From Sphingobium algorifonticola (GTDB taxonomy: Bacteria > Pseudomonadota > Alphaproteobacteria > Sphingomonadales > Sphingomonadaceae), in NCBI RefSeq assembly GCF_004005485.1, contig NZ_RZUL01000002.1:62001-126000 (forward strand): 64,000 nucleotides of DNA, given 5' to 3'. The position numbers were made by a program, and so were the translations under genes. Below, piece after piece: positions 24,205-33,007 of the stretch (positions within the stretch are counted from its first letter, which is position 1; each line of letters starts with the position of its first letter). Below the pieces are notes generated by a model. It was not told where the DNA came from. It saw nothing but the letters and a program-made list of their open reading frames with translations, and made no database searches.

Positions 24205-26289
24205 TCAGCCCGGCACATTCTTGCCCAGATAGCGGCTGAGCGGCGCAGTACTGCCGCGGAAACGCGCCTGCGCCGGGTTGATCGCATCATAGACCACGGC
24301 ATTCTCCAATACGCGCTGCACATAATTGCGCGTCTCGAATATCGGTATCTGCTCGATCCAGCGGAGCATGTCCGAACCGGCAAGGCGCGGATCGCCGTTT
24401 GCCGCGATCCATTTGTTCACATTGCCCGGCCCGGCGTTATAGGCGGCGACCGCCAGCGGATAGCTGCCGCCGTAATAGTTGAGCATCTGCTGGAAATAGG
24501 TGCTGCCAAGCTGAATGTTATAGGCCGGATCGCTGGTCAGCGCGGACATGCTGTAACTGAGGCCGATTTTGCCCGCCGTTTCGCGCGCCGTGCCGGGCAT
24601 GAGCTGCATCAGGCCGCGCGCACCCGCATGGCTGATCGCGGCGCGATCGAACTGGCTTTCCTGCCGCGCGATGGCGTGGATCATGGTCCAGTTGGCCTGA
24701 TGACCCGATGGCACGGCGATGCTCGGGAAGCTGCCCTTGCCATAGCTCGACATGCCGTCGGCGACGGTCCGCCTGCCGACCATCACGCCCAGGTCCGGGC
24801 GCCCGATCGCCTGCGCCAGCTCGGTCGACAAGGCGTGGGTGGGCGCATCATTGGCACTGGCGGCGATCGCCCGCAGAAACTTGCTCTGATCCTCCCAATA
24901 GCCCATCTGCCCCAGCGCCTTCGCCGCGCGCACGACGCTGCGTCCGGCGAAGGCGGCGCGCTGTTCGGGCGTCGGGCTGGCGGTGACGGCCGGTGGTGGC
25001 GCAGGCACGGGACGGCCCAGCCGTTCGAGCGCCAACTGGCCGTAGAACTGGTCGGGATAGGCCGCCGCCTGTGTGAAGAAGCCGCCGGCCGCCACTGCGT
25101 CATTGCCTGCCAGCGCCGCGCGCCCTGCCCAATAATAGCCTTTCGACATGGTCTGGGGCGACCGGGCGGCATTGGCATAGCGTTCGAACATCACCTGCGC
25201 ATCGCGCGGCCTGGCGAGATTATAATAGGCTGTGGTGCCCGCCAGCCAGGCAAGGCTGGTATAGTCGTCCCGCTCGCCCAGGCTTTTGTCGCGCACCGCG
25301 ACACCGGCGGGATAAGCGTCGTCCAGCTTGGCCGCGATGGCGAACGCAAAGCTCCACTGGCTGTCATTGGCGGCCGCCCGGGCATTGGTCAGCAGCGTTT
25401 CGAACCATTTTTCCGGGTCACCCGGCTGCGTCGAAAGCGCCGGGCGATTGGCAAGCAAGGTACGCGCGGCAATGCTGTTGCCGCTGTCGCGCAGCCACAT
25501 TGCCTTGTCAGCCAGAAAGCCGGGATCGCCAGCACCATAGGCTTCGGCGGCCTGCATCAGCGTCGCGGCGGTCGGTGCCTTCCGCTGCAAGGCGATGCGC
25601 GCGGCAAAGACCGGCCGGCGGTTGGCCGAGACATAGGCGAGCATCCGTTCCGCCCCGGCGCTGGCACGGGCGAACAGCAACACATCGGCACGCCGGTCAT
25701 GATCGGCAGTCGTCAGGCTGCTGCCGAACAGCGAAAGGATGCGCGCTTCATCCTCGGGCGCAAGTGCTCCGGTGATCCAGGCGTTGCGTGCGGCGATCTT
25801 CGCTTCGCCCATGCGGCCGAGGGCAGAGAGGGCGACGGCGTTGCGCGCATGACCGGTCGCCGTCCGCGCCGGGAAGCGGGCGAAGAAGGCGACCACCTGC
25901 GCGGGTTCATAGGATATCGGATTGATCGAGGTCTCCGCCAGCCGCCGCATCCGGTCTTCCCCCGGCCAGTCGGGATAGGTCGTGATGAAGCTGGCATAGG
26001 CCGAGAAGCCCAGACCATCGCTCTGCTGGAGCCGGCGCCATTCGTTGATCGCGCTGACGATCGCGCCATCCTGCGCCACGCCCACCTGCGCGCGCGCCGC
26101 GTTCCAGTTGGGCGATCCGGGAATCGGCTGCACCATGGCGGGATTTTCAGCCGGAGGCACGGGCACCTGCGCCTCCAACGGCGCATCAGACTGTGCGCTG
26201 GCCACGGCGGTGGTAGACAACAGCACCACAAGGGCGGCCTTCATCAGGCGATCGGGGACCAGAAACGTTGACGTGACCATGCTGGACAT
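24205..26289 (-). CDS. slt: Soluble lytic murein transglycosylase
   Basis: The protein of about 694 residues has an N-terminal signal region (MKAALVVLLSTTAVASAQ begins 15 residues after the chosen ATG), a long alpha-helical U-shaped domain and a C-terminal SLT domain. The catalytic glutamate is in IARQESQFDRAAISHAGARG, followed by GLMQLMPGTA and VAAYNAGPGNV, the three typical SLT motifs. It cleaves peptidoglycan in the periplasm to 1,6-anhydromuropeptides. Starts at 26289, 26280 and 26244 are in frame; 26289 has AAGGAA about 13 bases upstream. It is divergent from dapA. Confidence 0.92.
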   Translation of the reverse strand: MSSMVTSTFLVPDRLMKAALVVLLSTTAVASAQSDAPLEAQVPVPPAENPAMVQPIPGSPNWNAARAQVGVAQDGAIVSAINEWRRLQQSDGLGFSAYASFITTYPDWPGEDRMRRLAETSINPISYEPAQVVAFFARFPARTATGHARNAVALSALGRMGEAKIAARNAWITGALAPEDEARILSLFGSSLTTADHDRRADVLLFARASAGAERMLAYVSANRRPVFAARIALQRKAPTAATLMQAAEAYGAGDPGFLADKAMWLRDSGNSIAARTLLANRPALSTQPGDPEKWFETLLTNARAAANDSQWSFAFAIAAKLDDAYPAGVAVRDKSLGERDDYTSLAWLAGTTAYYNLARPRDAQVMFERYANAARSPQTMSKGYYWAGRAALAGNDAVAAGGFFTQAAAYPDQFYGQLALERLGRPVPAPPPAVTASPTPEQRAAFAGRSVVRAAKALGQMGYWEDQSKFLRAIAASANDAPTHALSTELAQAIGRPDLGVMVGRRTVADGMSSYGKGSFPSIAVPSGHQANWTMIHAIARQESQFDRAAISHAGARGLMQLMPGTARETAGKIGLSYSMSALTSDPAYNIQLGSTYFQQMLNYYGGSYPLAVAAYNAGPGNVNKWIAANGDPRLAGSDMLRWIEQIPIFETRNYVQRVLENAVVYDAINPAQARFRGSTAPLSRYLGKNVPG

Positions 26290-26387
26290 TATGGGGACAG
26301 GTTCCTTATCAGGCGCTGAACGGTGCCGACTAAGCCCGCTGCCGCCCATCATGCCCGTTCCGTCCGGCGCTTTGAAGGAGATAATGC

Positions 26388-27266
26388 ATGTTCTCCGGTT
26401 CGATACCGGCCCTGGTGACGCCTTTTCGGGATGGAGCGATCGACGAGGTGGCGTTTCGTGCCTTCGTCGATTGGCAGATCGCGCAAGGCAGCGCGGCGCT
26501 CGTCCCCTGCGGCACCACTGGCGAAAGCGCGACGATGACGGTCGAGGAGCATAACCGCGTCGTTGCCATATGCGTCGATCAGGCCGCAGGACGCGTGCCA
26601 GTGATCGCCGGTTGCGGATCGAACGACACGAAGATCGCGCTTGACCATATGTATGCGGCGCAGGGGGCGGGGGCCGCGGCTGCCCTGGTCGTCGCGCCTT
26701 ATTATAACAAGCCCAATCAGGATGGCGTCTATCGCCATTTCGCCTATCTGGCCGAACGCTGCGACTTGCCGATCATTCTCTACAATGTGCCCAGCCGCAC
26801 GATCACCGACATCGGCGTGCCGGTGATGTTCCGCCTGGCGGAAGAGTTCCAGTCGATCGTGGGGGTGAAGGACGCCACCGGAAATCTGGGGCGCGTCACC
26901 GCACAGCGTTTGGCCTGCGGTACGGATTTCTGCCAGTTGTCGGGCAATGACGAAACGGCATTGGGCTTCATGGCGATGGGGGGCGTGGGTTGCATATCGG
27001 TGACCGCCAACATTGCCCCGCGCCAGTGCGCCGACTTTCAGGCCGCGTGCGCCGCGGGTGACTGGAAAGCGGCACTGGCGTTGCAGGACCGGCTGTACCC
27101 GCTGCACGATGCATTGTTCAGCGATTCTTCACCCGGCCCTGTCAAATATGCGCTGTCGCGTGTCCGGCCCGACATGCCGGCCGACGTGCGCCTGCCGATC
27201 ACCTGGCCATCGGAATCGAGCCGGGCGGCGGTCGATCGGGCGCTGGAAATTGCGGGTTTGGTTTGA
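26388..27266 (+). CDS. dapA: 4-hydroxy-tetrahydrodipicolinate synthase
   Basis: The 292-residue TIM-barrel enzyme condenses pyruvate with aspartate semialdehyde in lysine and diaminopimelate synthesis. The Schiff-base lysine is Lys161 in VGVKDATG, the catalytic tyrosine is Tyr132 in LYNVPSR and the GTTGES motif is at 42-47. AAGGAG ends seven bases before the ATG. dapD, a later enzyme of the same pathway, lies about 9 kb downstream. This gene opens the run dapA-smpB-DUF2062-cckA-recA. Confidence 0.96.
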   Translation: MFSGSIPALVTPFRDGAIDEVAFRAFVDWQIAQGSAALVPCGTTGESATMTVEEHNRVVAICVDQAAGRVPVIAGCGSNDTKIALDHMYAAQGAGAAAALVVAPYYNKPNQDGVYRHFAYLAERCDLPIILYNVPSRTITDIGVPVMFRLAEEFQSIVGVKDATGNLGRVTAQRLACGTDFCQLSGNDETALGFMAMGGVGCISVTANIAPRQCADFQAACAAGDWKAALALQDRLYPLHDALFSDSSPGPVKYALSRVRPDMPADVRLPITWPSESSRAAVDRALEIAGLV

Positions 27267-27288
27267 GTGTCATCAAGACTTATATCAG

Positions 27289-27385
27289 CCGTTCGCCCTG
27301 AGCTTGTCGAAGGGCACTGCTGAACGAAGTGAAGCTACTTCGTCTGCGGCTCGGAGGAAGGCTTCGACAGGCTCAGCCCGAACGG
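27289..27385. repeat. Paired palindromic repeat, family A
   Basis: Begins CCGTTCGCCCTGAGCTTGTC and ends CTTCGACAGGCTCAGCCCGA then ACGGC. It fills most of the gap between dapA and smpB, ending 26 bases before the smpB start. Confidence 0.8.
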
Positions 27386-27411
27386 CTTTTTTGGATTTAG
27401 AGTTGGAACTG

Positions 27412-27900
27412 ATGGCCCGTCCCCGCCCCGAAACCTTCGACAAGAAGAAGATCGTCGCCGAGAACCGGCGCGCGCGCTTCGAGTTCTTCATCGAGGACGT
27501 GTTCGAGGCGGGCATCGCCTTGCAGGGCACCGAAGTGAAGGCGCTGCGCGGCGGCGAAGGGTCGATCGCCGAAAGCTATGCCGAGGTGAAGGGCAATCAG
27601 ATATTCCTGGTGAACAGCAATATCCCCGAATACAGCCACGGCAATCGCGAAAATCACGAACCCAAGCGCCCCCGCAAGCTGCTGCTGCATGAGCGTGAGA
27701 TCACCAAGATGCACACGGCGGTGGAGCGGCAGGGGATGACGATCGTGCCGCTGATGGTCTATTTCAACAGCAAGGGCCGCGCGAAAGTGGAACTGGCGAT
27801 TGCCAAGGGCAAGAAGCTGCACGACAAGCGTGAAGTGATCAAGGATCGCGATTGGAAGCGGGATGCCGCGCGCATCATGAAGGACCGAAACGGATCATGA
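27412..27900 (+). CDS. smpB: tmRNA-binding protein SmpB
   Basis: The 162-residue protein binds tmRNA and places it on stalled ribosomes for trans-translation. The core [23 protein letters not shown] with [13 protein letters not shown], then [20 protein letters not shown], and the basic C-terminal tail ([17 protein letters not shown]) are diagnostic. A longer in-frame ORF upstream is just the translated family A repeat, so ATG 27412 is chosen; GTTGGAAC lies about five bases before it. Its stop overlaps the next ATG. Confidence 0.95.
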   Translation: MARPRPETFDKKKIVAENRRARFEFFIEDVFEAGIALQGTEVKALRGGEGSIAESYAEVKGNQIFLVNSNIPEYSHGNRENHEPKRPRKLLLHEREITKMHTAVERQGMTIVPLMVYFNSKGRAKVELAIAKGKKLHDKREVIKDRDWKRDAARIMKDRNGS

Positions 27901-28487
27901 GTCGCCTGACGCGATGGTGGCATGCCAATGCCCCGACCCGCGAGTCGCTGGAGCATAACCGCTTTCTCGCGCCGGTCGCCCATCGCGTGCTCGAACCATC
28001 GCTGTGGCGCTTCACGCGACGCTCGGTGCCGCGCGGCGTGGCGCTGGGCCTGCTGGTCGGCATATTCCTGCTGGTGCCCGGCATCCAGATCGCCGGGGCG
28101 GCGCTGCTCGCGCTGCCCGTGCGCGCCAATATTCCGGTGGCGGCGGCCATGACCTTCCTCAGCAATCCGGCGACGACGCCCTTCATTCTGTGGGCGTCGG
28201 TCTATATCGGCAATTTCATGCTGGGGCGCAGCGCCGACGCATCGGGCTTCATGGCACTGGTCCGTAATCATGCGGGCGTGCAGCAATGGATGGCCTGGCT
28301 GTTTTCGGAGGCCGCACCCGCGATGCTGTTCGGCCTTGCCATCATTTCGGTCGTGACGGCGGCGATCGGCTATCTGATCGCCGTGGGATTCTGGCGTGTC
28401 CGCATGAGCCGCAAATGGCAGGCCCGCAAATTGAGGATTTGCCTCGAAAAGAAATCCAGCACACATAACGGGACGGCCGCGATCTGA
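27897..28487 (+). CDS. DUF2062 inner-membrane protein
   Basis: The 196-residue protein has a cytoplasmic N-terminal part (to about residue 40), a hydrophobic pair around 45-85 ([40 protein letters not shown]) and a C-terminal membrane segment ([18 protein letters not shown]) followed by a basic tail. The NPATTPF motif identifies DUF2062. No biochemical role is established for the family. It overlaps smpB by four bases and precedes cckA by 92 bases. Confidence 0.85.
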   Translation: MSRLTRWWHANAPTRESLEHNRFLAPVAHRVLEPSLWRFTRRSVPRGVALGLLVGIFLLVPGIQIAGAALLALPVRANIPVAAAMTFLSNPATTPFILWASVYIGNFMLGRSADASGFMALVRNHAGVQQWMAWLFSEAAPAMLFGLAIISVVTAAIGYLIAVGFWRVRMSRKWQARKLRICLEKKSSTHNGTAAI

Positions 28488-28579
28488 ATGGGGCGCGCCA
28501 CAATTTGATCGTCCACGGTCTGTGCCGGGGAACGGCCGCTCGTCAGACGATTCCTCCTCTTTGCTGGTGTATTTTGGTC

Positions 28580-31057
28580 ATGGCAGCACAAGGCATCCCG
28601 TCCCAGAAAAGCGAGATCATCGCCATGGCGGCGGTACGGCCGATGCGCGGCCTGCTGGCGATGCTGTCGGGCGGGGCGCTCGCCTGCGCGCTGCTCATCT
28701 ATCTGGCGGTCGATCATGTGGCCCTGGCGGCGGGCTTCGCCGCGACGCTCGTCGCCATCGCGACGCTGGGCTACTGGTTCGTGCAACTTGCGCCGCGGCA
28801 GGCGATCGATATCGACGCCGTGCCGGACTGGACGGTGGCGCGCGCGGCGGCGGATGCCTCCAGCATGGCGATTGCCGTCACCGACCGCAGCGGCCGACTG
28901 GTCTGCGCGAGCGATCTCTATGGCGAATGGTTCCCCGGCTTCCCCACGCCGCCCGGCCTGCCCCTTGATTCGAGCGATGCGGACCGGTTGACGGCGGCGG
29001 GGCGCGCGGCCTGGTCCGATGGCGAAGGGCGCGCGGGCGGCATCGGGCGCGGCGCGCTGCGTCTCGACGCCGATGTGAAGCGCACCGGCCGGTCGGAAGA
29101 TTATCTGCTCTGGCGCTTCACCCCCGTGAAGCAGGTCAGCGTCCTCGACGATTTCAACCGGATGCTGAGCGGAGAGGCCGGGCGACAACTGACCGAGGCG
29201 GGTATCATGGCCGTCATCATCGGCGGCGAAGGGCGCATCCGTGTCGCGAACGGCGCCTTTCTGCTGCGCGCGGCGGGGCGGATCGATGCCAATATCACCG
29301 GGCGCGATTTTGCCAGCTATCTGCGCATCGATGACAAGGGCCGGGTATTTTTCGCGCGGGAGGAACGCAGCGCCCTGCCGGTCCGCCTGCTCCAGGTGCC
29401 GCTGCGCCGCAACGACGCCGAAGGGCCGATGCTGATCCTGATGCTGGACGAGCAGGGCGGCAGCATGGATGGCACGTCGGCGCTCTCCTATATCGAAACC
29501 TTGCTGTCGCTGCTGCCTTTCGGGCTCGCCATGGCCGATCGGGACGGGCGGGTGCTGTTCCTCAACAATGCCTTCTCGCGCGCCGTTGGCCTCAAGCCGG
29601 GCGAAAAGCCAAGCTATCCGGGCGATCTGGTCATTCGCGAGGATCAGGCGGCGGTGGCCGATTCGGTTCGACGGTTCGCCGTGGGACCGCAGATGTCCGG
29701 CGACATCGCCGTGCGCATGCGGGTGCAGCCCGATGAGCCGGTTGCGCTCAGTCTGGCGGGGGTGCGCGGGCTAGGCGAGGCGGCGGTGCTGCTCAGCCTC
29801 AAGGACAACAGCGAGGAAAGCAAGCTCAAGCGGCAGGTGGCACAGGCGACCAAGATGCAGGCGATCGGCCAGCTGGCGGGTGGGGTCGCGCATGATTTCA
29901 ACAATATACTGACGGCGATCATCGGCCATTGCGACCTGATGCTGATGCGCCATACGCCGGGCGACAGCGACTATGACGACATTCAGCAGATCAAGTCGAA
30001 CAGCAATCGCGCCGCCGGGCTGACACGGCAGTTGCTGGCCTTTTCACGCCAGCAGACCTTGCGGCCGCAGGTGCTGCAACTGCCCGATATCGTCGCCGAC
30101 GTTTCCAATCTCCTCAACCGCCTGCTCGGCGAAAAAGTGAAGCTGGTGGTCAGTCATGGCCGCAATCTGGGGGCGGTCCGCGCCGATCCGGGGCAGCTTG
30201 AGCAGGTGATCGTCAACCTCGCCGTCAATGCGCGCGATGCGATGCCGCAGGGCGGCACGGTCAACATCCAGACCTATGCCGTGCCCGCCGCGCGCGTGCG
30301 TGAGATGCGCCACGAAATCTTGCCGGTAAGCGATTATACTGCGCTGCGCGTGTCGGACACGGGTCTTGGCATTGCGCCGGACCTGCTCTCGAAGATATTC
30401 GAGCCGTTCTTCACCACCAAGGATGTTGGCAAGGGCACCGGCCTTGGCCTGTCCACCGTATACGGCATCGTCAAGCAGTCCGGTGGCTTCATCTTTGCCG
30501 AATCGGAGCCGGGGCAGGGCGCGAGTTTCGTCATCTACCTGCCCGTGTACGCCGCCATCGGGAAGGCGCCGGAACCGGAAAAGCCCCGCCTGCCTGATCG
30601 CCGCAGCGAAGTGTGGGGCACCGGGACCATTCTGCTCGTGGAAGATGAGGACATGGTCCGTACCGTGGCGGAACGGGCGCTCGTGCGGCAGGGCTATAGC
30701 GTCATCACGGCCGCTGACGGCGAACAGGGGCTGGAAATGCTCGCAAAGGCGGCTGCGCAGGCGCAAACCATAGACCTTCTGATTTCCGACGTGGTGATGC
30801 CCAACATGGACGGGCCGACGATGGTGGCGCAGGCGCGCCGCACACACCCCGACTTGCCGGTACTCTTCATGTCGGGTTATGCCGAGGAGCAGTTGCGCAA
30901 GTCGATCGCGATCGCCAACGTCAACTTTCTGCCCAAGCCTTTCTCGGTCAGCCAGCTTGCCGAGGCGGCCCGCGATACGCTGATCGCTTACGCGCCTGCA
31001 CGCAGCGGCCATAGCGCCGCCGAACCGGAAGCCGCCGTCGGCCTTGCTTCAGATTAA
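28580..31057 (+). CDS. cckA: Hybrid sensor histidine kinase CckA
   Basis: The 825-residue protein has two N-terminal transmembrane segments (about residues 25-45 and 48-70), PAS-like regions (about 90-420), a HisKA domain with phospho-acceptor His438 in GGVAHDFNNILTAIIGHCDL, an HATPase domain (NLAVNARDAMPQGG, DTGLGIAPDL, GTGLGLSTVYGIVKQSGG) and a C-terminal receiver with Asp737 in LLISDVVMPNMDG. This domain order and the H-box are those of CckA, which phosphorylates CtrA through ChpT in alphaproteobacterial cell-cycle control. An alternative start at 28625 would remove the first 15 residues. Confidence 0.92.
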   Translation: MAAQGIPSQKSEIIAMAAVRPMRGLLAMLSGGALACALLIYLAVDHVALAAGFAATLVAIATLGYWFVQLAPRQAIDIDAVPDWTVARAAADASSMAIAVTDRSGRLVCASDLYGEWFPGFPTPPGLPLDSSDADRLTAAGRAAWSDGEGRAGGIGRGALRLDADVKRTGRSEDYLLWRFTPVKQVSVLDDFNRMLSGEAGRQLTEAGIMAVIIGGEGRIRVANGAFLLRAAGRIDANITGRDFASYLRIDDKGRVFFAREERSALPVRLLQVPLRRNDAEGPMLILMLDEQGGSMDGTSALSYIETLLSLLPFGLAMADRDGRVLFLNNAFSRAVGLKPGEKPSYPGDLVIREDQAAVADSVRRFAVGPQMSGDIAVRMRVQPDEPVALSLAGVRGLGEAAVLLSLKDNSEESKLKRQVAQATKMQAIGQLAGGVAHDFNNILTAIIGHCDLMLMRHTPGDSDYDDIQQIKSNSNRAAGLTRQLLAFSRQQTLRPQVLQLPDIVADVSNLLNRLLGEKVKLVVSHGRNLGAVRADPGQLEQVIVNLAVNARDAMPQGGTVNIQTYAVPAARVREMRHEILPVSDYTALRVSDTGLGIAPDLLSKIFEPFFTTKDVGKGTGLGLSTVYGIVKQSGGFIFAESEPGQGASFVIYLPVYAAIGKAPEPEKPRLPDRRSEVWGTGTILLVEDEDMVRTVAERALVRQGYSVITAADGEQGLEMLAKAAAQAQTIDLLISDVVMPNMDGPTMVAQARRTHPDLPVLFMSGYAEEQLRKSIAIANVNFLPKPFSVSQLAEAARDTLIAYAPARSGHSAAEPEAAVGLASD

Positions 31058-31155
31058 GGCGAATGGACTAGGCAAGCGCCGCGCCATGCGATAGCGATAG
31101 CCATCCTTACGCCCCCGAAACGCCCTGTCGGGCCGCCATTTCGAGCATTATCATC

Positions 31156-31524
31156 ATGACTGAAGGCAAATCCATCCTGGTCGTCGAGGACGAGGCGATG
31201 ATCGGCATGATGCTGGAGGATTTTCTCGAAACGCTGGGCTATCATGTGCATGGCGTGGCATCGACCGTTACCGAAGCCTGCGACATGGTGCGTGAGGGTG
31301 GTTTCGATGCCGCCATTCTCGACTGCAATCTTCAGGGTGAAAAAAGCTGGCCGGTGGCCGAAGCGCTGGCGGCCGCCAATCTGCCGTTCCTGTTCGCGAC
31401 CGGGGGCAGTGCGGACGACGTGCCGACCGCGTTCGACGATCGCCCTACTCTTGCCAAACCCTTCACGATCGGCGCGGTTGAACGGGCGCTGGACCGCATA
31501 TTGGGGCGCGGAGACTCCCTCTGA
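31156..31524 (+). CDS. Single-domain response regulator
   Basis: The 122-residue protein is a lone receiver domain: acidic pair Glu11-Asp12 (VVEDEAMIG), phospho-acceptor Asp56 (AAILDCNLQG), Thr/Ser switch region (FATGG) and Lys101 (LAKPF). There is no output domain, so it would act by protein contact or as a phosphate relay. Its place right after cckA suggests a link to that pathway, but the sequence does not resemble CpdR or DivK closely enough for me to name it. Confidence 0.88.
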   Translation: MTEGKSILVVEDEAMIGMMLEDFLETLGYHVHGVASTVTEACDMVREGGFDAAILDCNLQGEKSWPVAEALAAANLPFLFATGGSADDVPTAFDDRPTLAKPFTIGAVERALDRILGRGDSL

Positions 31525-31545
31525 CGGCAGCACAATGAAAATGTC

Positions 31546-31560
31546 GTTCCCCTCTTGTTC
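31546..31560 (+). promoter_or_regulatory. LexA (SOS) box of recA
   Basis: GTTCCCCTCTTGTTC is an exact GTTC-N7-GTTC direct repeat, the established LexA operator of Alphaproteobacteria. It lies 95 bases before the recA start. The second half overlaps TTGTTC (31555-31560), a possible -35 box with GATACA at 31576-31581, so LexA would block the promoter. Confidence 0.85.
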
Positions 31561-31655
31561 TACAAGAACAAATGGGATACATGGATGTCAGGCGTCGGGA
31601 TCGGCGCGGCTTTCCCGTCCGGTTTCGATCGGGCTGCTTGACAGGGGACCATGTG

Positions 31656-32753
31656 ATGACAGCAATGCTCAAACTGATCGATTCCGACAAGAAGACGGGG
31701 ACCATGGATAAGACGGCACTGGACAGGCAGAAGGCACTGGATGCCGCCCTTGCGCAAATCGACCGCGCATTCGGCAAGGGATCGGCCATGCGGCTGGGTT
31801 CGAAGGAAACGATGCAGGTCGAGGCGATCTCGACAGGCAGCCTTGGCCTCGACATCGCGCTGGGCGTCGGCGGCCTGCCGCGCGGTCGCGTCATAGAGAT
31901 TTACGGTCCCGAAAGCTCGGGCAAGACGACGCTGGCGCTGCACGTCATCGCCGAAGCGCAGAAAAGCGGCGGCACCGCAGCCTTTGTCGATGCCGAACAT
32001 GCGCTCGATCCTGTCTATGCCAGGAAGCTGGGCGTCAACATCGACGAACTGATCGTGTCGCAGCCCGACACCGGCGAGCAGGCGCTCGAAATCGTCGATA
32101 CGCTGGTGCGCTCCAATGCGATCGATGTGCTGGTGGTCGATTCGGTGGCGGCACTGGTGCCACGCGCCGAAATCGAAGGCGAAATGGGCGACAGCCATGT
32201 GGGTCTTCAGGCGCGGCTGATGTCGCAGTCGCTGCGCAAGCTTACCGGTTCGATCAGCCGTTCGCGCTGCATGGTGATTTTCATCAACCAGTTGCGCATG
32301 AAAATCGGCGTAATGTACGGCAATCCGGAAACCACGACCGGCGGCAATGCGCTGAAGTTCTATGCCTCGGTCCGCCTCGACATTCGTCGCACCGGCCAGA
32401 TCAAGGATCGTGATGACATCGTCGGCAACGCGACACGCGTGAAGGTGGTGAAGAACAAGGTCGCGCCACCCTTCAAGCAGGTCGAGTTCGACATCATGTA
32501 TGGCGAAGGCATTTCCAAGATCGGCGAAATCCTCGATCTGGGCGTGAAGGCCGGGATCGTCGAGAAGTCCGGTGCGTGGTTCTCCTATGACTCTATCCGC
32601 ATCGGTCAGGGGCGTGAGAACGCCAAGACCTTCCTCAAGGAAAATCCCGAAATTACCGACAGGCTGGAAAAGGCTATCCGCGCCAGGACCGAAAAGGTCG
32701 CGGAAGGCATGATGACCGGTCCCGAACCCGACGAAGCGGAGGACGAAGGCTAA
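31656..32753 (+). CDS. recA: Recombinase RecA
   Basis: The 365-residue protein pairs homologous DNA and triggers LexA cleavage. The Walker [10 protein letters not shown] is at residues 84-92, Walker B in [22 protein letters not shown], and the loop 2 region in [35 protein letters not shown]. The C-terminal tail is acidic ([11 protein letters not shown]). ATG 31656 with GGGGAC about eight bases upstream is preferred to an in-frame start at 31572, which would lie inside the promoter. It is the expected SOS-regulated gene behind the LexA box. Confidence 0.97.
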   Translation: MTAMLKLIDSDKKTGTMDKTALDRQKALDAALAQIDRAFGKGSAMRLGSKETMQVEAISTGSLGLDIALGVGGLPRGRVIEIYGPESSGKTTLALHVIAEAQKSGGTAAFVDAEHALDPVYARKLGVNIDELIVSQPDTGEQALEIVDTLVRSNAIDVLVVDSVAALVPRAEIEGEMGDSHVGLQARLMSQSLRKLTGSISRSRCMVIFINQLRMKIGVMYGNPETTTGGNALKFYASVRLDIRRTGQIKDRDDIVGNATRVKVVKNKVAPPFKQVEFDIMYGEGISKIGEILDLGVKAGIVEKSGAWFSYDSIRIGQGRENAKTFLKENPEITDRLEKAIRARTEKVAEGMMTGPEPDEAEDEG

Positions 32754-32829
32754 GGCTGCGTCGCCCGCGCCCGGCCGGTACAGCCGGGCGCAAGGCGCAG
32801 CGAGGCATCGCCTGCCGTTTCATGATCCG

Positions 32830-32866
32830 AAAGGGCCTGCCGCACGGCGTCGTCGGCAGGCCCTTT
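32830..32866. terminator. Terminator hairpin between recA and the protease gene
   Basis: AAAGGGCCTGCCG (32830-32842) and CGGCAGGCCCTTT (32854-32866) form a perfect 13-bp stem. A/T ends on both sides make it usable in both directions, fitting its place between convergent genes. The rest of the gap to 33007 shows nothing else. Confidence 0.7.
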
Positions 32867-33007
32867 ATCGTTCGGGCGGCCATGGAGGCGCGCCGCGCGC
32901 CGTCCGGTCCAAGGTCATCGCCCCGGATCCCCATCCCGCATGTCCCGATCCCCGGACGGCATGCCATTGGCCGAGGAACCGCAGGCGCCCCGCGACAAGC
33001 CCAATAG

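Noticed and set aside
24628-26271. A 547-residue open frame antisense to the transglycosylase gene
   Set aside because: It mirrors a well-supported lytic transglycosylase; composition is Arg/His/Gly-rich with no family motif, as expected of antisense frames in high-GC DNA.
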